Shown here one piece after another: positions 10,876-20,505 of a DNA stretch of 64,000 nucleotides. This DNA is from Enhygromyxa salina (lineage in GTDB: Bacteria > Myxococcota_A > Polyangia > Nannocystales > Nannocystaceae), in NCBI RefSeq assembly GCF_002994635.1, contig NZ_PVNL01000069.1, forward strand, positions 108,529 through 172,528, in the 5' to 3' direction. The notes under the pieces are model-generated. The model saw only the letters and a program-made list of their open reading frames with translations. It was not told the DNA's origin and made no database searches. The translations under genes and the position numbers were made by a program. Numbering within the stretch: the first letter of the stretch is position 1; each line of letters opens with the position of its first letter.

Positions 10876-12117
10876 ATGGCCGCGGCGCTCCGTTGTCTTC
10901 AATGCGGATCGAGCCTGCCAACGGTCACGCCCGATGTCGCGTCGGTGCTGTGCCCCAGCTGCGGCAGCGTCAACCGGATCGAGGGAGAGCTACTCGAGGC
11001 CCTCCACACCCACCAGCGTCGCGTGGGTGGCTACCGCCAGCAGACGGATCACGCGACCGAGCAGGCCGTGCTCGCGCAGGTGACCCGCTCGTTCGGCCGC
11101 GGGTGGGGGGGCGTGTTCGTGGCTTCTTGGCTGGTCGCGGGCGCGGTGATGCTGCCCGAGACCCCCGCCGCGATCGCGCTCGGGTTGACGATCTTCGTGA
11201 CCCCGTTTGTGGTCTTGGGCGTGCTGGCCAAGCGTCGTCAGCGAGAGTTTAGGGCCCAAGCCGTAGCCGCGCGCGAGCAGGAGCGCACCGTGCCGGTCCA
11301 CTGCCCCACCTGTGGCGGCCAGAGCGAGCTGCTGGCCGACGCGCCGGTGCTGGCGTGTCGCTACTGTGCGGGCGCGCTGGCTGCCGACGAGGTCGCGCTG
11401 GCCGAGCTGATCCGGGTCGCACAGGACAGCGCCGAGCGTGAGCGTCGGGTCAGCGTGCATCAGCGCTGGCGGCTGGCGGCCCACAACAACCGCGACCCTC
11501 GGACCGACCTCGTTCCGTTCTTCGTGATCGGAGGGGTCGGCATGCTGTGGGTGGTCGGTGCGGCGGTGGTCACCGTGCGCGCGCTGTTGGGTGGGCCTGC
11601 GCCGCCGCCTCTCGAGCTGGCGATCATGGACGCGCTCGCGCTGGCGAGCCTCGCGGGCGTCGGAATTCCGTTGAGCCTGCGCCGTCGTCGAATGCGTCGC
11701 TGGCTCGCGGCGGTCGAGCGCCTGAGCGCCCGCGCGAGCGGCACGATGTCCCGCGATCTCGACAGCTTCGCGCAGTGGTTGGTGACCCACTGGACGGGCG
11801 ACTTCAGCCAGCGGCAGATCTGCGCCGGGCTCGGCTACGCCTTCATCGCGGCGACGGGCCCACCATGGTGGGCGCTGACGGTGGTGCCCCAGGCGCAAGA
11901 CCGCGGCGCGGCTGTGCGGCAGCTGCTGATCTTGGTTCCTGGCCAGGCCGGCGGGTCGTTCCTGGCCAGCGTCGCGGCGCGCCTCGAGCCACTCGGGTTT
12001 GCGTGCGAGGGGACCAGCGGAGGACTGATCGCGTCGCTGTCGCTGACCGAGCTCGAGCGGATCGTCGACACGCCCGAGCAGCTCGAGCGCATCGCTGACG
12101 CGCTCGCGCTGCCGTGA
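10876..12117 (+). CDS. Membrane protein with two zinc ribbons
   Basis: A 413-residue protein starting at ATG 10876. Residues 7-32 hold a first zinc ribbon (CLQC ... CPSC). A helical pair of membrane segments follows (VFVASWLVAGAVMLPETPAA and LGLTIFVTPFVVLGVLA), then a second zinc ribbon (CPTC ... CRYC) near residues 145-170, and then two more hydrophobic segments (FFVIGGVGMLWVVGAAVVTV and LASLAGVGIPLSL). The C-terminal 130 residues are soluble and of unknown fold. The layout, ribbon-TM-ribbon-TM-soluble, recalls bacterial membrane proteins of unknown function found in myxobacteria. Its stop is separated from the convergent lipoprotein gene by only 33 bases, occupied by a hairpin. Confidence 0.6.
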   Translation: MAAALRCLQCGSSLPTVTPDVASVLCPSCGSVNRIEGELLEALHTHQRRVGGYRQQTDHATEQAVLAQVTRSFGRGWGGVFVASWLVAGAVMLPETPAAIALGLTIFVTPFVVLGVLAKRRQREFRAQAVAAREQERTVPVHCPTCGGQSELLADAPVLACRYCAGALAADEVALAELIRVAQDSAERERRVSVHQRWRLAAHNNRDPRTDLVPFFVIGGVGMLWVVGAAVVTVRALLGGPAPPPLELAIMDALALASLAGVGIPLSLRRRRMRRWLAAVERLSARASGTMSRDLDSFAQWLVTHWTGDFSQRQICAGLGYAFIAATGPPWWALTVVPQAQDRGAAVRQLLILVPGQAGGSFLASVAARLEPLGFACEGTSGGLIASLSLTELERIVDTPEQLERIADALALP

Positions 12118-12125
12118 GTGAAGTT

Positions 12126-12146
12126 GACGACGGCGAATCCGTCGTC
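12126..12146. terminator. Possible bidirectional terminator hairpin
   Basis: A perfect 8-base-pair stem (gacgacgg and ccgtcgtc) with a 5-base loop cgaat fills the 33 bases between two convergent genes (stops at 12117 and 12151). There is no T-tract on either side, so it is a candidate only, perhaps working with Rho or as a 3'-end stabiliser. Confidence 0.4.
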
Positions 12147-12150
12147 GCCG

Positions 12151-12720
12151 TCACGGCTCCGCGCCAGGCGTCCCGAACGCGACGGGGCTGCTGGCGAGCA
12201 CATGGAACATGAGCTCGTCCCAGTCACTGGGGGCGCACATGGCCACGTGTTGTTCGGCCTTCGACAAGCGCGGCCCCGCGCTCGTGATCACGACCACGCG
12301 CAGCGCGGTGTCGCAGTCCTGCCCGATCGGCTTCGAGCTCTCGACGATCAGCGCGGGCCCGGTGTCGGTCTCGACCATGCGCGGCCGCCCAGCGGCGTCG
12401 GTCGCAAAGTGACACGCCGCCGGGAATTCGAAGCTGTGCTCGAGCCGCTGCGACCCGAGCTCTGCGATCAGCACGCAGTCGTCAGGGTCGAGCCCGAGCA
12501 GGACACCTTTGAGCTCGATCTTCTCGGGGGCATCGCCAGCGCGGCGCACCTCGAGCGGCACGCCGCCCTCGCTGGGCTCGACCTCGACGGGGGCCACCGT
12601 CGAGGTCGACGCGGACCCGTCACCGCCATCGCTGGCGGGCGTGTCGGTCGTGTTGCCCCGCACGCAGGCGACCAGCGCCAGCGCCGAGGTCACGATCATC
12701 AGTCGCAGCGGAAGAACCAT
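12151..12720 (-). CDS. Lipoprotein, candidate immunity partner of the Tae4-like amidase
   Basis: A 189-residue predicted lipoprotein: signal peptide ending ALVAC with Cys19. After a Ser/Asp/Thr-rich linker comes a ~135-residue domain with predicted strands (IELKGVLLGLD, CVLIAELG, LRVVVITSAG) and four further cysteines (DDCVLIAE, PAACHFATD, GQDCDTAL, VAMCAPSD), so probably two disulfides. Lipidation places it in the periplasm or outer membrane, the compartment of peptidoglycan. The start ATG at 12718-12720 lies inside the amidase gene, with 22 bases of overlap. An effector-immunity pair often shows this overlap and order. It does not look like the helical Tai4 family, so if it is an immunity protein it is a different type. 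That role is inference. Confidence 0.65.
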   Translation of the reverse strand: MVLPLRLMIVTSALALVACVRGNTTDTPASDGGDGSASTSTVAPVEVEPSEGGVPLEVRRAGDAPEKIELKGVLLGLDPDDCVLIAELGSQRLEHSFEFPAACHFATDAAGRPRMVETDTGPALIVESSKPIGQDCDTALRVVVITSAGPRLSKAEQHVAMCAPSDWDELMFHVLASSPVAFGTPGAEP

Positions 12721-13103
12721 ACTTGGTTGCACGCGCTGAAGTACTCGCCGGTCATCGTGCCGATCCCGTTCCACAGATCGATGTGATCGCCAGACCCACC
12801 GCGGAACCCGGCGATGTCCTTGAACAGGATGATGCCCGACGAGGTCCCGATCCCGCGCTTGGCCGTGCTCGGCGTGGTGATCACCTGCGGTCGCCCCCAC
12901 TCGCGCCACAAATGGTTGGCGAGTGACTCGGCCCCGCGCGCATGCCCATGGCTGCACATTGGATCGCCGTAGCCCTTGAAGCTGAACCCCGCGCCCTCCA
13001 GCGCGATGCTCATGCGGATCGCACACTGGTTGCCCCAGCCGTCTCCACACGGCGAGCGATCGGTTGGATAGGATTCTCGAAGTGACCCATAGCTGACGCC
13101 CAT
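12699..13103 (-). CDS. Tae4-family peptidoglycan amidase (T6SS amidase effector type)
   Basis: A 134-residue protein. The Tae4 family hydrolyses the gamma-D-glutamyl-meso-DAP bond of peptidoglycan peptides and is exported as a type VI effector. Family landmarks are all visible: the N-terminal YPTDRSPCGDGWGNQCAIRMS, with catalytic Cys27 in NQCAIR; HGHARGAESLANHLW; GTSSGIILFKDIAGFRGG; and GDHIDLWNG with catalytic His107. The final QVWFFRCD matches the family end. It has no signal peptide, as expected for an effector injected by a needle. The start at ATG 13103 gives a complete domain; the ribosome site is weak. It follows the Ser/Thr kinase gene by 37 bases and its end overlaps the lipoprotein gene. 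No T6SS structural gene is visible in the window. Confidence 0.85.
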   Translation of the reverse strand: MGVSYGSLRESYPTDRSPCGDGWGNQCAIRMSIALEGAGFSFKGYGDPMCSHGHARGAESLANHLWREWGRPQVITTPSTAKRGIGTSSGIILFKDIAGFRGGSGDHIDLWNGIGTMTGEYFSACNQVWFFRCD

Positions 13104-13140
13104 GACCGGACAATACCAGGTTTAATCGCCACAGTTGTCA

Positions 13141-16077
13141 TCATGGGATTGGGGCCCGCCCTGGAGTTGGGGCGCCTGCGGCCTGGGCCATGGCAGCGGC
13201 CAAACGCGCCGTGATGTGTGACTCCTTGGGCAGCTCCGCGAGCAGAGGGGTCCCGCCGTCGAGCGCACCCGGCTCGCCGAGGGCGTGGCGGACGAGCGCG
13301 AGGATGGCCTCGGCCGTGCGGATGTGCGGGCCGTTCTCGGCGGCGTCGGGTCCGAGCGCCGCGTAGATCTCGAGCCCGCGGGCGACCTCGATCCGGGCGC
13401 GCTCGAATTCACCAGCGACGAGCAGCGCGTAGCCGAGATCCGCGTAGCTGCTGGCGGTCGCGGCGTGCTCGTCGGTCAGCGCGTCGCGGTACAGCTTCAG
13501 GGTCCGCTCGGCGTACTCGACCGCCTCGGGCGTCGCGTAGGCGCAGATCTTGACCCGCCTGCGCAGCATGTTGCCGAGCAAGGGTGAGGGGTAGACCATG
13601 AGCTCGAGCGACGCGGCGAGGACCGGCTCGAGCTCGACCAACGCGCCCTCGCAGTCACCGAGCTGATCACGAATGCCGGCCGCGTGGCCGCGGGCCGCGA
13701 GCGAGTAGGTCGTCGGTCCACCGCGCGCGGCCTCGATGTCGCTGGCGACGGCCAAGAACGCCGCGCGAGCCTCCTCGCGCTCGCCGGCCTTCTCCTGCGC
13801 GTGGGCGATGTCGAGTCGCAGCTGTAAGAGGCCCTCGTGGTTGGGTCCGACCAGACCCTCGTAGAGCGTGGCGCAGCGGCGCAGCAGCTCGAGGCCCTCG
13901 GTCGCCGCGTCGGCCATGAACAAGGTCGTGGCGCGATGGTGCAGCCGGTCGATGTACTCGAAGCGCTCTTGCTCGGGCAGCGTGGCCGCGAGCGCCTGAT
14001 CCCAGCGAACCAGGGCGTCGGCGAACCGGCCGTCGGTCAGCGCGATCATGGCCTCGGTCGTGGCGAGCTTGGCTCGGGTCGCACGATCGAGCTCGAGCTC
14101 GGCCGCGAGCGCCTGGGCCGGCCGCAGCCAGCGCTCGGCGGCGATCGTGTCCTGGACCAGGGCGAACATGTGCGCGACGTCGAGCAGGGCCAGCAGCCGC
14201 TGCGAGGCGAGGCCGCTGCGCTCGGCCGCCTCGAGCCCCGAGATCGCCACGTCGACGGCCTCCTGTCCGCGCTGGGTGTCGATCAGCACGCCGGCCCGCA
14301 GCGCGGCGATCCGTCGGTGCTGCGCCTCGAACCCTGGCGCGTCGGTCTGCGCGAGCAGCCGCTGGCTCGCCTCGTCGACGCTGTCGCGGCGCGAGAGCTG
14401 ATGCTCGAGCTCGACCCGGGCGATCGCACGATCGAGGGCGGCGAGCTCGGCCGGATCGACGATCGTTGGCGCGCGCTCGGGCTGATAGTCGCCGGCCTCG
14501 CGGCAGTGCTGCGGGCTCGGCAAGGTAGCGAGCAGGTCAAAGGACTTCGAGATCTCATCCTCGGACACGGTCGCGAGCAGCTCGATCAGCAGCTCGAGGT
14601 GCGAGAGCTGGCGATCGAGGCACGCGACCTGCTGGAGATGCGCGCCGCCGTCGAGCGCGGAGAACCGGCGGTAGCGCTGGCACAGCTCGGTGTCCGCCGC
14701 GAGCCAGCGCCTGGTCCAGCGATCGATCTCGGTCCGCAGGTACGGCCAGGTCTGATCGGCGAGGCGGCCCCGGGTGACGAACTCCTGCGCGAGCGCGTCG
14801 GCGCTGCTCGGGTTCCAGATCGCCGTCACCCGCTCGCGCCCGTCCTCGCACACGTCGACGCTCGCGGGTGGGGGCGCGCGGTTGGCTTCGTGGACCACGA
14901 GCGTGACCGCGAGCGCGGCCAGGCCCGCCGCGATCGCGGGCACGACGAATACCCAGCGGCGTCGGGCCACCGGGGGCTCGAGCGCGTCGAGCAGCGCCCG
15001 CATGTCGGGCCAGCGCTTGTCGGCGTGCCACTCCAACCCGCGGCGCAGCGCTCGCTCGACCGTGGCGGGCACGTCGCGGCGCTCGAACGCGGAGAACTGG
15101 CCCGTCCGCGCCCGCGCCAGCACCACCTCGCCGCGCCCAAATGGAAGGTTGCCCGACAGCGCCTCCCACAGCGCCGCGCAGAACGAGTACTGATCACTGC
15201 GTGCGTCGATCGGGCGCCCGCGTCGCTGCTCGGGCGCCATGTAGGCCGGGGTCCCGAGCACGGCCCCCGTCGCGGTCAGCTGGCCGAAGTCGGTCTCGAT
15301 CGCCTCGGCGAGCGGCCGCGACCCGCCGCGACCCACGGGGCTGTCTGGGCTGTCTGGGCTGGCGGGACTGTCTGGGCTGGCGGGGCTGGCGGGGCTGGCG
15401 GGGCTGGTAAAGCCGTCGGGAGCGTCCTCGTCGAGCCCCGCGCCTGGACTCGACACCCAGCTGGCCAGGCCGAAGTCCAGCACGAGGACCCGGTCGTCCT
15501 TCGCGACGAGCACGTTGTCGGGCTTGAAGTCACGGTGAACGATCCCGCGCGCGTGGGCGGCCCCGAGCCCCTCACCCGCGAGCCGAAACGCCGCGAGGAT
15601 CGCTGGACCCGTGCGCGCGCGCGCCTGTAACCACCGCCGCAGGCTCAGCCCGTCGACGTACTCCATCGCGACGAACAGGCGACCGTCCGTCTCGCCCGCG
15701 TCGTAGACCTGCACGACGTTGGGGTGATGGAGGCGGGCCATCGCCTGGGCCTCGCGGCGCAGGCGGAGCCGCAGCTGGCCGTGCAGCGCGGGCCGGCGAT
15801 CCGAGATCAGCTTGATCGCGACCCGCCGATCGAGCTCGGGATCCCACGCCGCGTGCACGACCCCCATGCCGCCCGCGCCGATCCGGTCCAACAACACGTA
15901 GCGACCCAGCCTCGATCCTCGCCCGGCGCCGCGCACTCGCTCGCCGGACGTCGACGGATCCGCGTCGACCCCTCGCTCGTGCGGCTCCGTGCTGAGCAGG
16001 TCGACGCCGGCTTGCTCGGTCTCGTCGCGGTGATGAACGGATGCGTCCGAAGACGGCGTGGACCGAGGCGGCTTCAT
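13141..16077 (-). CDS. Membrane Ser/Thr protein kinase with C-terminal TPR-like region
   Basis: About 978 residues from ATG 16077 (an in-frame ATG 39 bases upstream is also possible). The N-terminal kinase domain has the Gly-loop GAGGMG, the Lys in VAIKLI, HRDFKPDN for the catalytic loop and DFG. These residues are intact, so it should be active. The activation region is followed by a Ser/Pro/Asp linker built of repeated SPASP and SPDSP units (DNA 15341-15412). One membrane helix (WVFVVPAIAAGLAALAVTLVV) lies near residue 385. The long C-terminal part is made of Ala/Leu-rich helices in tandem (e.g. YADLGYALLVAGEFERARIEVARG), consistent with TPRs, and would be on the far side of the membrane. 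The kinase precedes the Tae4-like gene on the same strand. Confidence 0.9.
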   Translation of the reverse strand: MKPPRSTPSSDASVHHRDETEQAGVDLLSTEPHERGVDADPSTSGERVRGAGRGSRLGRYVLLDRIGAGGMGVVHAAWDPELDRRVAIKLISDRRPALHGQLRLRLRREAQAMARLHHPNVVQVYDAGETDGRLFVAMEYVDGLSLRRWLQARARTGPAILAAFRLAGEGLGAAHARGIVHRDFKPDNVLVAKDDRVLVLDFGLASWVSSPGAGLDEDAPDGFTSPASPASPASPDSPASPDSPDSPVGRGGSRPLAEAIETDFGQLTATGAVLGTPAYMAPEQRRGRPIDARSDQYSFCAALWEALSGNLPFGRGEVVLARARTGQFSAFERRDVPATVERALRRGLEWHADKRWPDMRALLDALEPPVARRRWVFVVPAIAAGLAALAVTLVVHEANRAPPPASVDVCEDGRERVTAIWNPSSADALAQEFVTRGRLADQTWPYLRTEIDRWTRRWLAADTELCQRYRRFSALDGGAHLQQVACLDRQLSHLELLIELLATVSEDEISKSFDLLATLPSPQHCREAGDYQPERAPTIVDPAELAALDRAIARVELEHQLSRRDSVDEASQRLLAQTDAPGFEAQHRRIAALRAGVLIDTQRGQEAVDVAISGLEAAERSGLASQRLLALLDVAHMFALVQDTIAAERWLRPAQALAAELELDRATRAKLATTEAMIALTDGRFADALVRWDQALAATLPEQERFEYIDRLHHRATTLFMADAATEGLELLRRCATLYEGLVGPNHEGLLQLRLDIAHAQEKAGEREEARAAFLAVASDIEAARGGPTTYSLAARGHAAGIRDQLGDCEGALVELEPVLAASLELMVYPSPLLGNMLRRRVKICAYATPEAVEYAERTLKLYRDALTDEHAATASSYADLGYALLVAGEFERARIEVARGLEIYAALGPDAAENGPHIRTAEAILALVRHALGEPGALDGGTPLLAELPKESHITARLAAAMAQAAGAPTPGRAPIP

Positions 16078-16155
16078 GGCGATCCGGACGGCGCGTGGCT
16101 GCTGCCGGCAGAGCATAGGGCCGCGGGGCCACGCAGCTCAATCGGATCGGCGCCG

Positions 16156-16830
16156 CTATTGATCGCCGAAGCGGTCGACCGGGCTGTGGCAGTAGGGCTG
16201 CTTGTTGTGCTTCACGTAGTAGTTCTGGTGATAATCCTCGGCCAGCCAGAAGCTCGCGGCCGGCTCGACCTTGGTCACCACCTCATAGCCACGGTCCTTC
16301 AGGCGCATGATCAGGGCCTGGGTGGCCTCGCGCTGCTCGGGCCCGGTCACGAACACCGCCGACAGGTACTCGGAGCCAATGTCCGGCCCCTGGCCGTTGG
16401 CCTGGGTGGGATCGTGGATCTCGAAGAAGCGCTTGGCGACGGCCTCGTAGCTGACCCGCTCGGGGTCGAAGTAGACCCGCACGGTCTCGAGGTGGCCGGT
16501 GGTCTCGCTCGAGACGTCGGCGTACGTGGGATTGTCGAGGTGGCCGCCCATGTAGCCTGACTCGACCCGCAAGACCCCGTCGATCTGCTCTAGGAAGTGT
16601 TCGACGCCCCAAAAGCAGCCGCCAGCGAAGTACGCGACCCCGCCCGCGGCCTCGAGCTTCGCCGCGTCGATCGGCGGGTCCGGTGGATCCACACGATGGG
16701 TCGCCGCCGCCGCGGGCGTGTTGGTGACCGGGTCCGAGCTGTGGGCCACCTCGCTCGAGGGCGAGGAGCACCCCTGCGCGAGCGGCACGAGCAGCAGGGC
16801 CAGAGCGACGGCGAGACGTGGTCGGCGCAT
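16156..16830 (-). CDS. msrA: Peptide methionine sulfoxide reductase A, predicted lipoprotein
   Basis: A 224-residue protein that reduces the S-epimer of methionine sulfoxide in proteins. The catalytic GCFWG motif is present with nucleophile Cys72, and family blocks GYMGGHLDNPTYADVSSETTGHLE and YFDPERVSYE follow. A Cys in KQPYCHSPV near the C-terminus is a candidate resolving residue. The N-terminus is a lipoprotein signal (lipobox LAQGC, Cys21) and a linker of about 40 residues, so the enzyme should act in the periplasm or outer membrane rather than the cytoplasm, which is the less common location for MsrA. It stands alone between the kinase gene and the aminotransferase gene, all on the minus strand. 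Confidence 0.93.
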   Translation of the reverse strand: MRRPRLAVALALLLVPLAQGCSSPSSEVAHSSDPVTNTPAAAATHRVDPPDPPIDAAKLEAAGGVAYFAGGCFWGVEHFLEQIDGVLRVESGYMGGHLDNPTYADVSSETTGHLETVRVYFDPERVSYEAVAKRFFEIHDPTQANGQGPDIGSEYLSAVFVTGPEQREATQALIMRLKDRGYEVVTKVEPAASFWLAEDYHQNYYVKHNKQPYCHSPVDRFGDQ

Positions 16831-16920
16831 GTGCCGAGTCTACGCCACCGATCAGCCGCTGGTTTCCGGCGCTGGTCTCCAGCAGCTTCTACCGAGCGAT
16901 GCCCAGCCGAGGCTAGCGAT

Positions 16921-18111
16921 CTAGCACCTGCACTCTTGCTCGACGCAGGCGACCACGCGCGACAGGCCCTCGGCCAGCTGGTGCGGCGGGGTCAGCAGCG
17001 AGAGCACCAGGTGGCAGCCCTGCATGTCGTAGAGCGAGCCGGGCTGGGCCCACAGATCGATGCGCTCGAGCATGCGCAGCACCCACCCCTCGTCATCGAG
17101 CTCGCCGAGGTGCGGGAGCCGGATGATCGTCGACCACCCAGCTTCGACGCGCAGCCGGGAGATCGGGCTGTCCTTGATCGCGGCGTCGAGGGTCTCGAGG
17201 TTGGAGAGCATGCGTCGGCGAATCCGACTCTGCATCGGCTCGCTCGCTTCGAAGATCTTGGGCAGCGCGTGCTGAACCGGGGTCGAGACGTTCAAGTAGG
17301 TGTCGGCGATGATCGACAGCCGCGCGAGCGCCGGGCGAACCATCTCATCGGGTCCGCAGGCGACCGTCCACGCGAGCTTGAACTGGGGCAGCGCGGCGAC
17401 CTTGGACAGGCCCGACAGCACGAAGGTCAGGCACTCGCGCTCGCCGACGACCGAGCCGACGCGGCGGGGCCCCGGGTACAGGGGATAGTCCGAGAACACC
17501 TCGTCGACGATCAGCGCGAGGTCGGCGTTGGTGCACAGGCTCTCGATCGCGTCGAGCTCTTCGTGGGTCAGGTACGAGCCGGTCGGGTTGTTGGGGGCCA
17601 CGCAGACCACGGCCTTGACCCGCGAGCCATAGCGGCGCACGAGCTCGGCCAGCGCCGCCGTGTCGACCCACCAGTGCCCGTCGTAGTTGATCGGGTAGCA
17701 GACCAGCTCCACGCGGGCGAGCTCGGCGAGGTAGTCGAGCAGGGGATAGCTCGGGCTTGGAACCAGGATCACGTCGCCGGGATCGCACAGCAGCGCGAGC
17801 AGGTGGGCGTAGCTCTCGCTGGTGCTCGCGGTCAGGCACACGCGCTCGTCGCTGATCCGCATGCCCCGACGTCCATAATATTGGTTGGCGACCGCTTCGC
17901 GACCCGCCCGCAGCCCGAACGGCTCGGGCTCGTAGGCCATCGCGCGGGCGTCGAACAGCTCGGCGTAGAAGTCCTCGTCGTAGGCGAGGTCGAGCGTGGT
18001 CGGGTTGCTGCACGACAGGTCGAGCGCCGTGCGTCCGCAGCTCTGATGGTGGAGGCGCGCGTGTGCGAGCCGGTTGGGCGAGGCGTCCCATGCCGTCCGA
18101 TGCGAGAACAT
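16921..18111 (-). CDS. PLP-dependent aminotransferase, class I/II
   Basis: A 396-residue fold-type I enzyme. The PLP-binding lysine sits in LSGLSKVAALPQFKLAW, the Asp that binds the pyridine nitrogen in ALIVDEVFSDYPLYPG, and the substrate-binding loop in VCVAPNNPTGSYLTHEEL. The N-terminal segment SNPTTLDLAYDEDFYAEL is the usual open loop. The closest known types are aspartate/alanine-like aminotransferases with DEVFxxY. The amino acid and the keto acid are not determinable from sequence alone. It is the last of a minus-strand group and is preceded by a 331-base gap (18112-18442) that should hold its promoter. No pathway neighbour is evident. Confidence 0.88.
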   Translation of the reverse strand: MFSHRTAWDASPNRLAHARLHHQSCGRTALDLSCSNPTTLDLAYDEDFYAELFDARAMAYEPEPFGLRAGREAVANQYYGRRGMRISDERVCLTASTSESYAHLLALLCDPGDVILVPSPSYPLLDYLAELARVELVCYPINYDGHWWVDTAALAELVRRYGSRVKAVVCVAPNNPTGSYLTHEELDAIESLCTNADLALIVDEVFSDYPLYPGPRRVGSVVGERECLTFVLSGLSKVAALPQFKLAWTVACGPDEMVRPALARLSIIADTYLNVSTPVQHALPKIFEASEPMQSRIRRRMLSNLETLDAAIKDSPISRLRVEAGWSTIIRLPHLGELDDEGWVLRMLERIDLWAQPGSLYDMQGCHLVLSLLTPPHQLAEGLSRVVACVEQECRC

Positions 18112-18442
18112 GACTGCGAGACTATTGCATGTGATCGCGGGTGTGGTTGTTGTGAAATTGGCCCGATATTGATGTGTGTCGTTTTGCCCCCATTCGATAC
18201 CGAATCAACGACCGCGCGAATGACGAGTCTTTGCTGTGACGTCGCTGATCCTTCGACCGAGATGTCCGCGAGACGCTCGTTTGGCAACGGGTGATCGTCG
18301 TTGACCGAAAGTGTGCTTTTACTGGTGGTCGTACGAACAACGAAAATCGAGTCAGGCGCACGAACCGCGAGCGCAAATATGGCGCGACCGCGAGCGCGGC
18401 GTGACCCCGCCAATTGGCGTGCGGTGTCGCCCCCACGGCGCT
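18112..18442 (-). promoter_or_regulatory. Upstream region of the aminotransferase gene
   Basis: A 331-base gap between the start of the aminotransferase gene and the stop of the downstream-facing histidine kinase gene. It is noticeably less GC-rich than the coding regions around it. It contains a short inverted pair around 18194-18206 (ATTCGATACCGAAT). Promoter boxes were not placed with confidence. No ORF here looks coding. Confidence 0.35.
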
Positions 18443-20505
18443 CTAAGCTGAATCGCCGGGTGGCCGAGAGGGCACGCGCCTGCGCTCGAGCGCGGGCAAC
18501 CGAAGCTGGAAGCCCATCGCCGCCCGGCTTCCCAGGCTGCTGCTCGCGCCGGCCTCGGTCGAGAGATTGCCACCTTGCAACTCGATGATGCTGGTGGCGA
18601 TCGGCAGCCCGAGCCCGAGTCCGGTGTGGCCCGGCAGGCGGAAGAACCCTCGCCGGGCTTGCTCGAGCTCGGCGAGGGGCACGAGCGCGCGCGGACTGAC
18701 CACGCGAATGACGATCTCGCGGCCGCCGCTGGCGTCGCGCTGGGCCTCGCAGCAAATCTCGATAGTGCCGTTCTGCAGCCCCTCGGCGGCGAATAGCAGG
18801 ATATTCTCGAGCGCCTGGGTGGTCCGGTAAGGATCGGCAAACGCGGGGGGCAGGCCTGGGGCAAAGCTGGTCTCGAATTCGATTGGCTGACCAATGCGCA
18901 CGCGCGCGCGGCGAATCGCGCGCGAGATCAACGTCGCTGGCGGGGTTGGCTCGCGGTGCAGCTCCATCCGCCCCGCCTCGATCTTGGCGGTGTCGAGGAT
19001 ATCGTCGATCTGCTGGAGCAGGTCCTTGCCCGTGCGGTGGATGGTGCCGAGCATCTCGAGCTGCTGGGCCTCGAGCTCACCCTCGATCCCGGCAGTCAGC
19101 AGCTCGCTGAAGCCGAGCACGGAGTTGAGCGGTGAGCGCAGATCGTGGCTCATGTTGGCGAGGAACTGACTCTTGAGCCGGTCGGCCTCATGCCCGTGCT
19201 CGATCAGCACATACTTGTGGACGTTGGCGTCGGTGATGCGACTGACGAGGCGGTCGACGGCGGCGACGAGGCCCCGCAACTCCGCGGTGGCGAAGGTCTC
19301 GACCGCCATTGGTTCGGGTATCTCGCCACCTGCGACGGCCGCGACTTGGCGGCTTGCACGCCCAAGGTCTCGCTCGACGTCGCGCAGCAACAGGGCGAGC
19401 GCGGCGTAGCCAGTAATGAGCGCGAGCGCGACAATCGCCAACCACGCCGATAGTGGCGTTGACGCGCGCGGGGCCAGGGCCACACACGCGATACCCACCT
19501 CGTCGTCCGCGCTAATTGCATGGTCGACGTGGCCGTCTTGGTCGAGGTCGACCAGCCCGCGCGCGTCGCCTAGCTGCTCGGGAACTCGTCCGAACCGTTC
19601 GGTCGGGGTGAGCAGACCCCGATCAGGGTGTTGTGCCAGCATCGTGTCAATTGCTCGCTGGTCACCCGACTGCGCAATCGCGAGCAAGGACAGCGACGCA
19701 CGCTCAGCGACCTCGCCGGCTTCGATCAGCGCGACGCGCTCCGTCCACAGCGCGCCCGCGAGCACAGGGACGATCACGGCACCGAGCAGCGCGAGCCCAG
19801 CCGGACCGCCAAGCCGCAGGGCGAGGCTGCGCCGGTTGGGCAGCGCGAGCGGATCCGGGCGCGGGGCAGCGAGGTACTCGGGCACCAACATCGCGCGGAT
19901 CCGGCTGGTCGCGAGGCTGACCAGCGGCGCGAGCGAGGCCAGCGAGAGCGCGACGAGGGTGGTGAGGGTGCCGGTGTCGACGTTGGTGTCGCGGGCGATC
20001 ACCGCCGCGACGGCGAGGGTCGCAACTGTCAGCCAGACCGCGAAGCTCGTCGCGGCGATCCGCGGCATCGCGAGCAGCTCGCGAAAGCCCAGCTCCACCT
20101 CGTGATCGGGCTGGTCGGCGGCTCGCGACGCGCGAGCCTCGACCGCCTGCGCGCGGGCCCGCCGGTCACGCCATGCCAGCAACGGCCACACCAACAGCGA
20201 GGGCGCGCCCGCCAAGCCCAGCGGCGCCGGGCTCGGGCCAGGGTTGCCGTCGTGACGCGCCCAGCGGGTCTGCGGGAGCCGCAGCGACACGTGCAGGGCG
20301 TTCGCAACCAGCGCGGCGACGGCCAAGCCGACCATCAGGCTCAGCGTGGGCCCGCGCGAGAGCGCCGCGAAGGTGTGGGCCTCGAGGCTCGAGGTCACCC
20401 ACGTCGCCAGACACCCGAGGTGCAGCGTGCCGAGCACCGCGAGCAGGCCAACCACGCGCTTCTCGACCGCGAGCCGACCGAACACGGGCGAGGGCGGGGG
20501 CGCGC

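Noticed and set aside
12151..16077. A full type VI secretion cluster around the Tae4-like gene
   Set aside because: No Hcp, VgrG, TssB/C, ClpV or TssM-like protein was found, so only an orphan effector-like pair is claimed.
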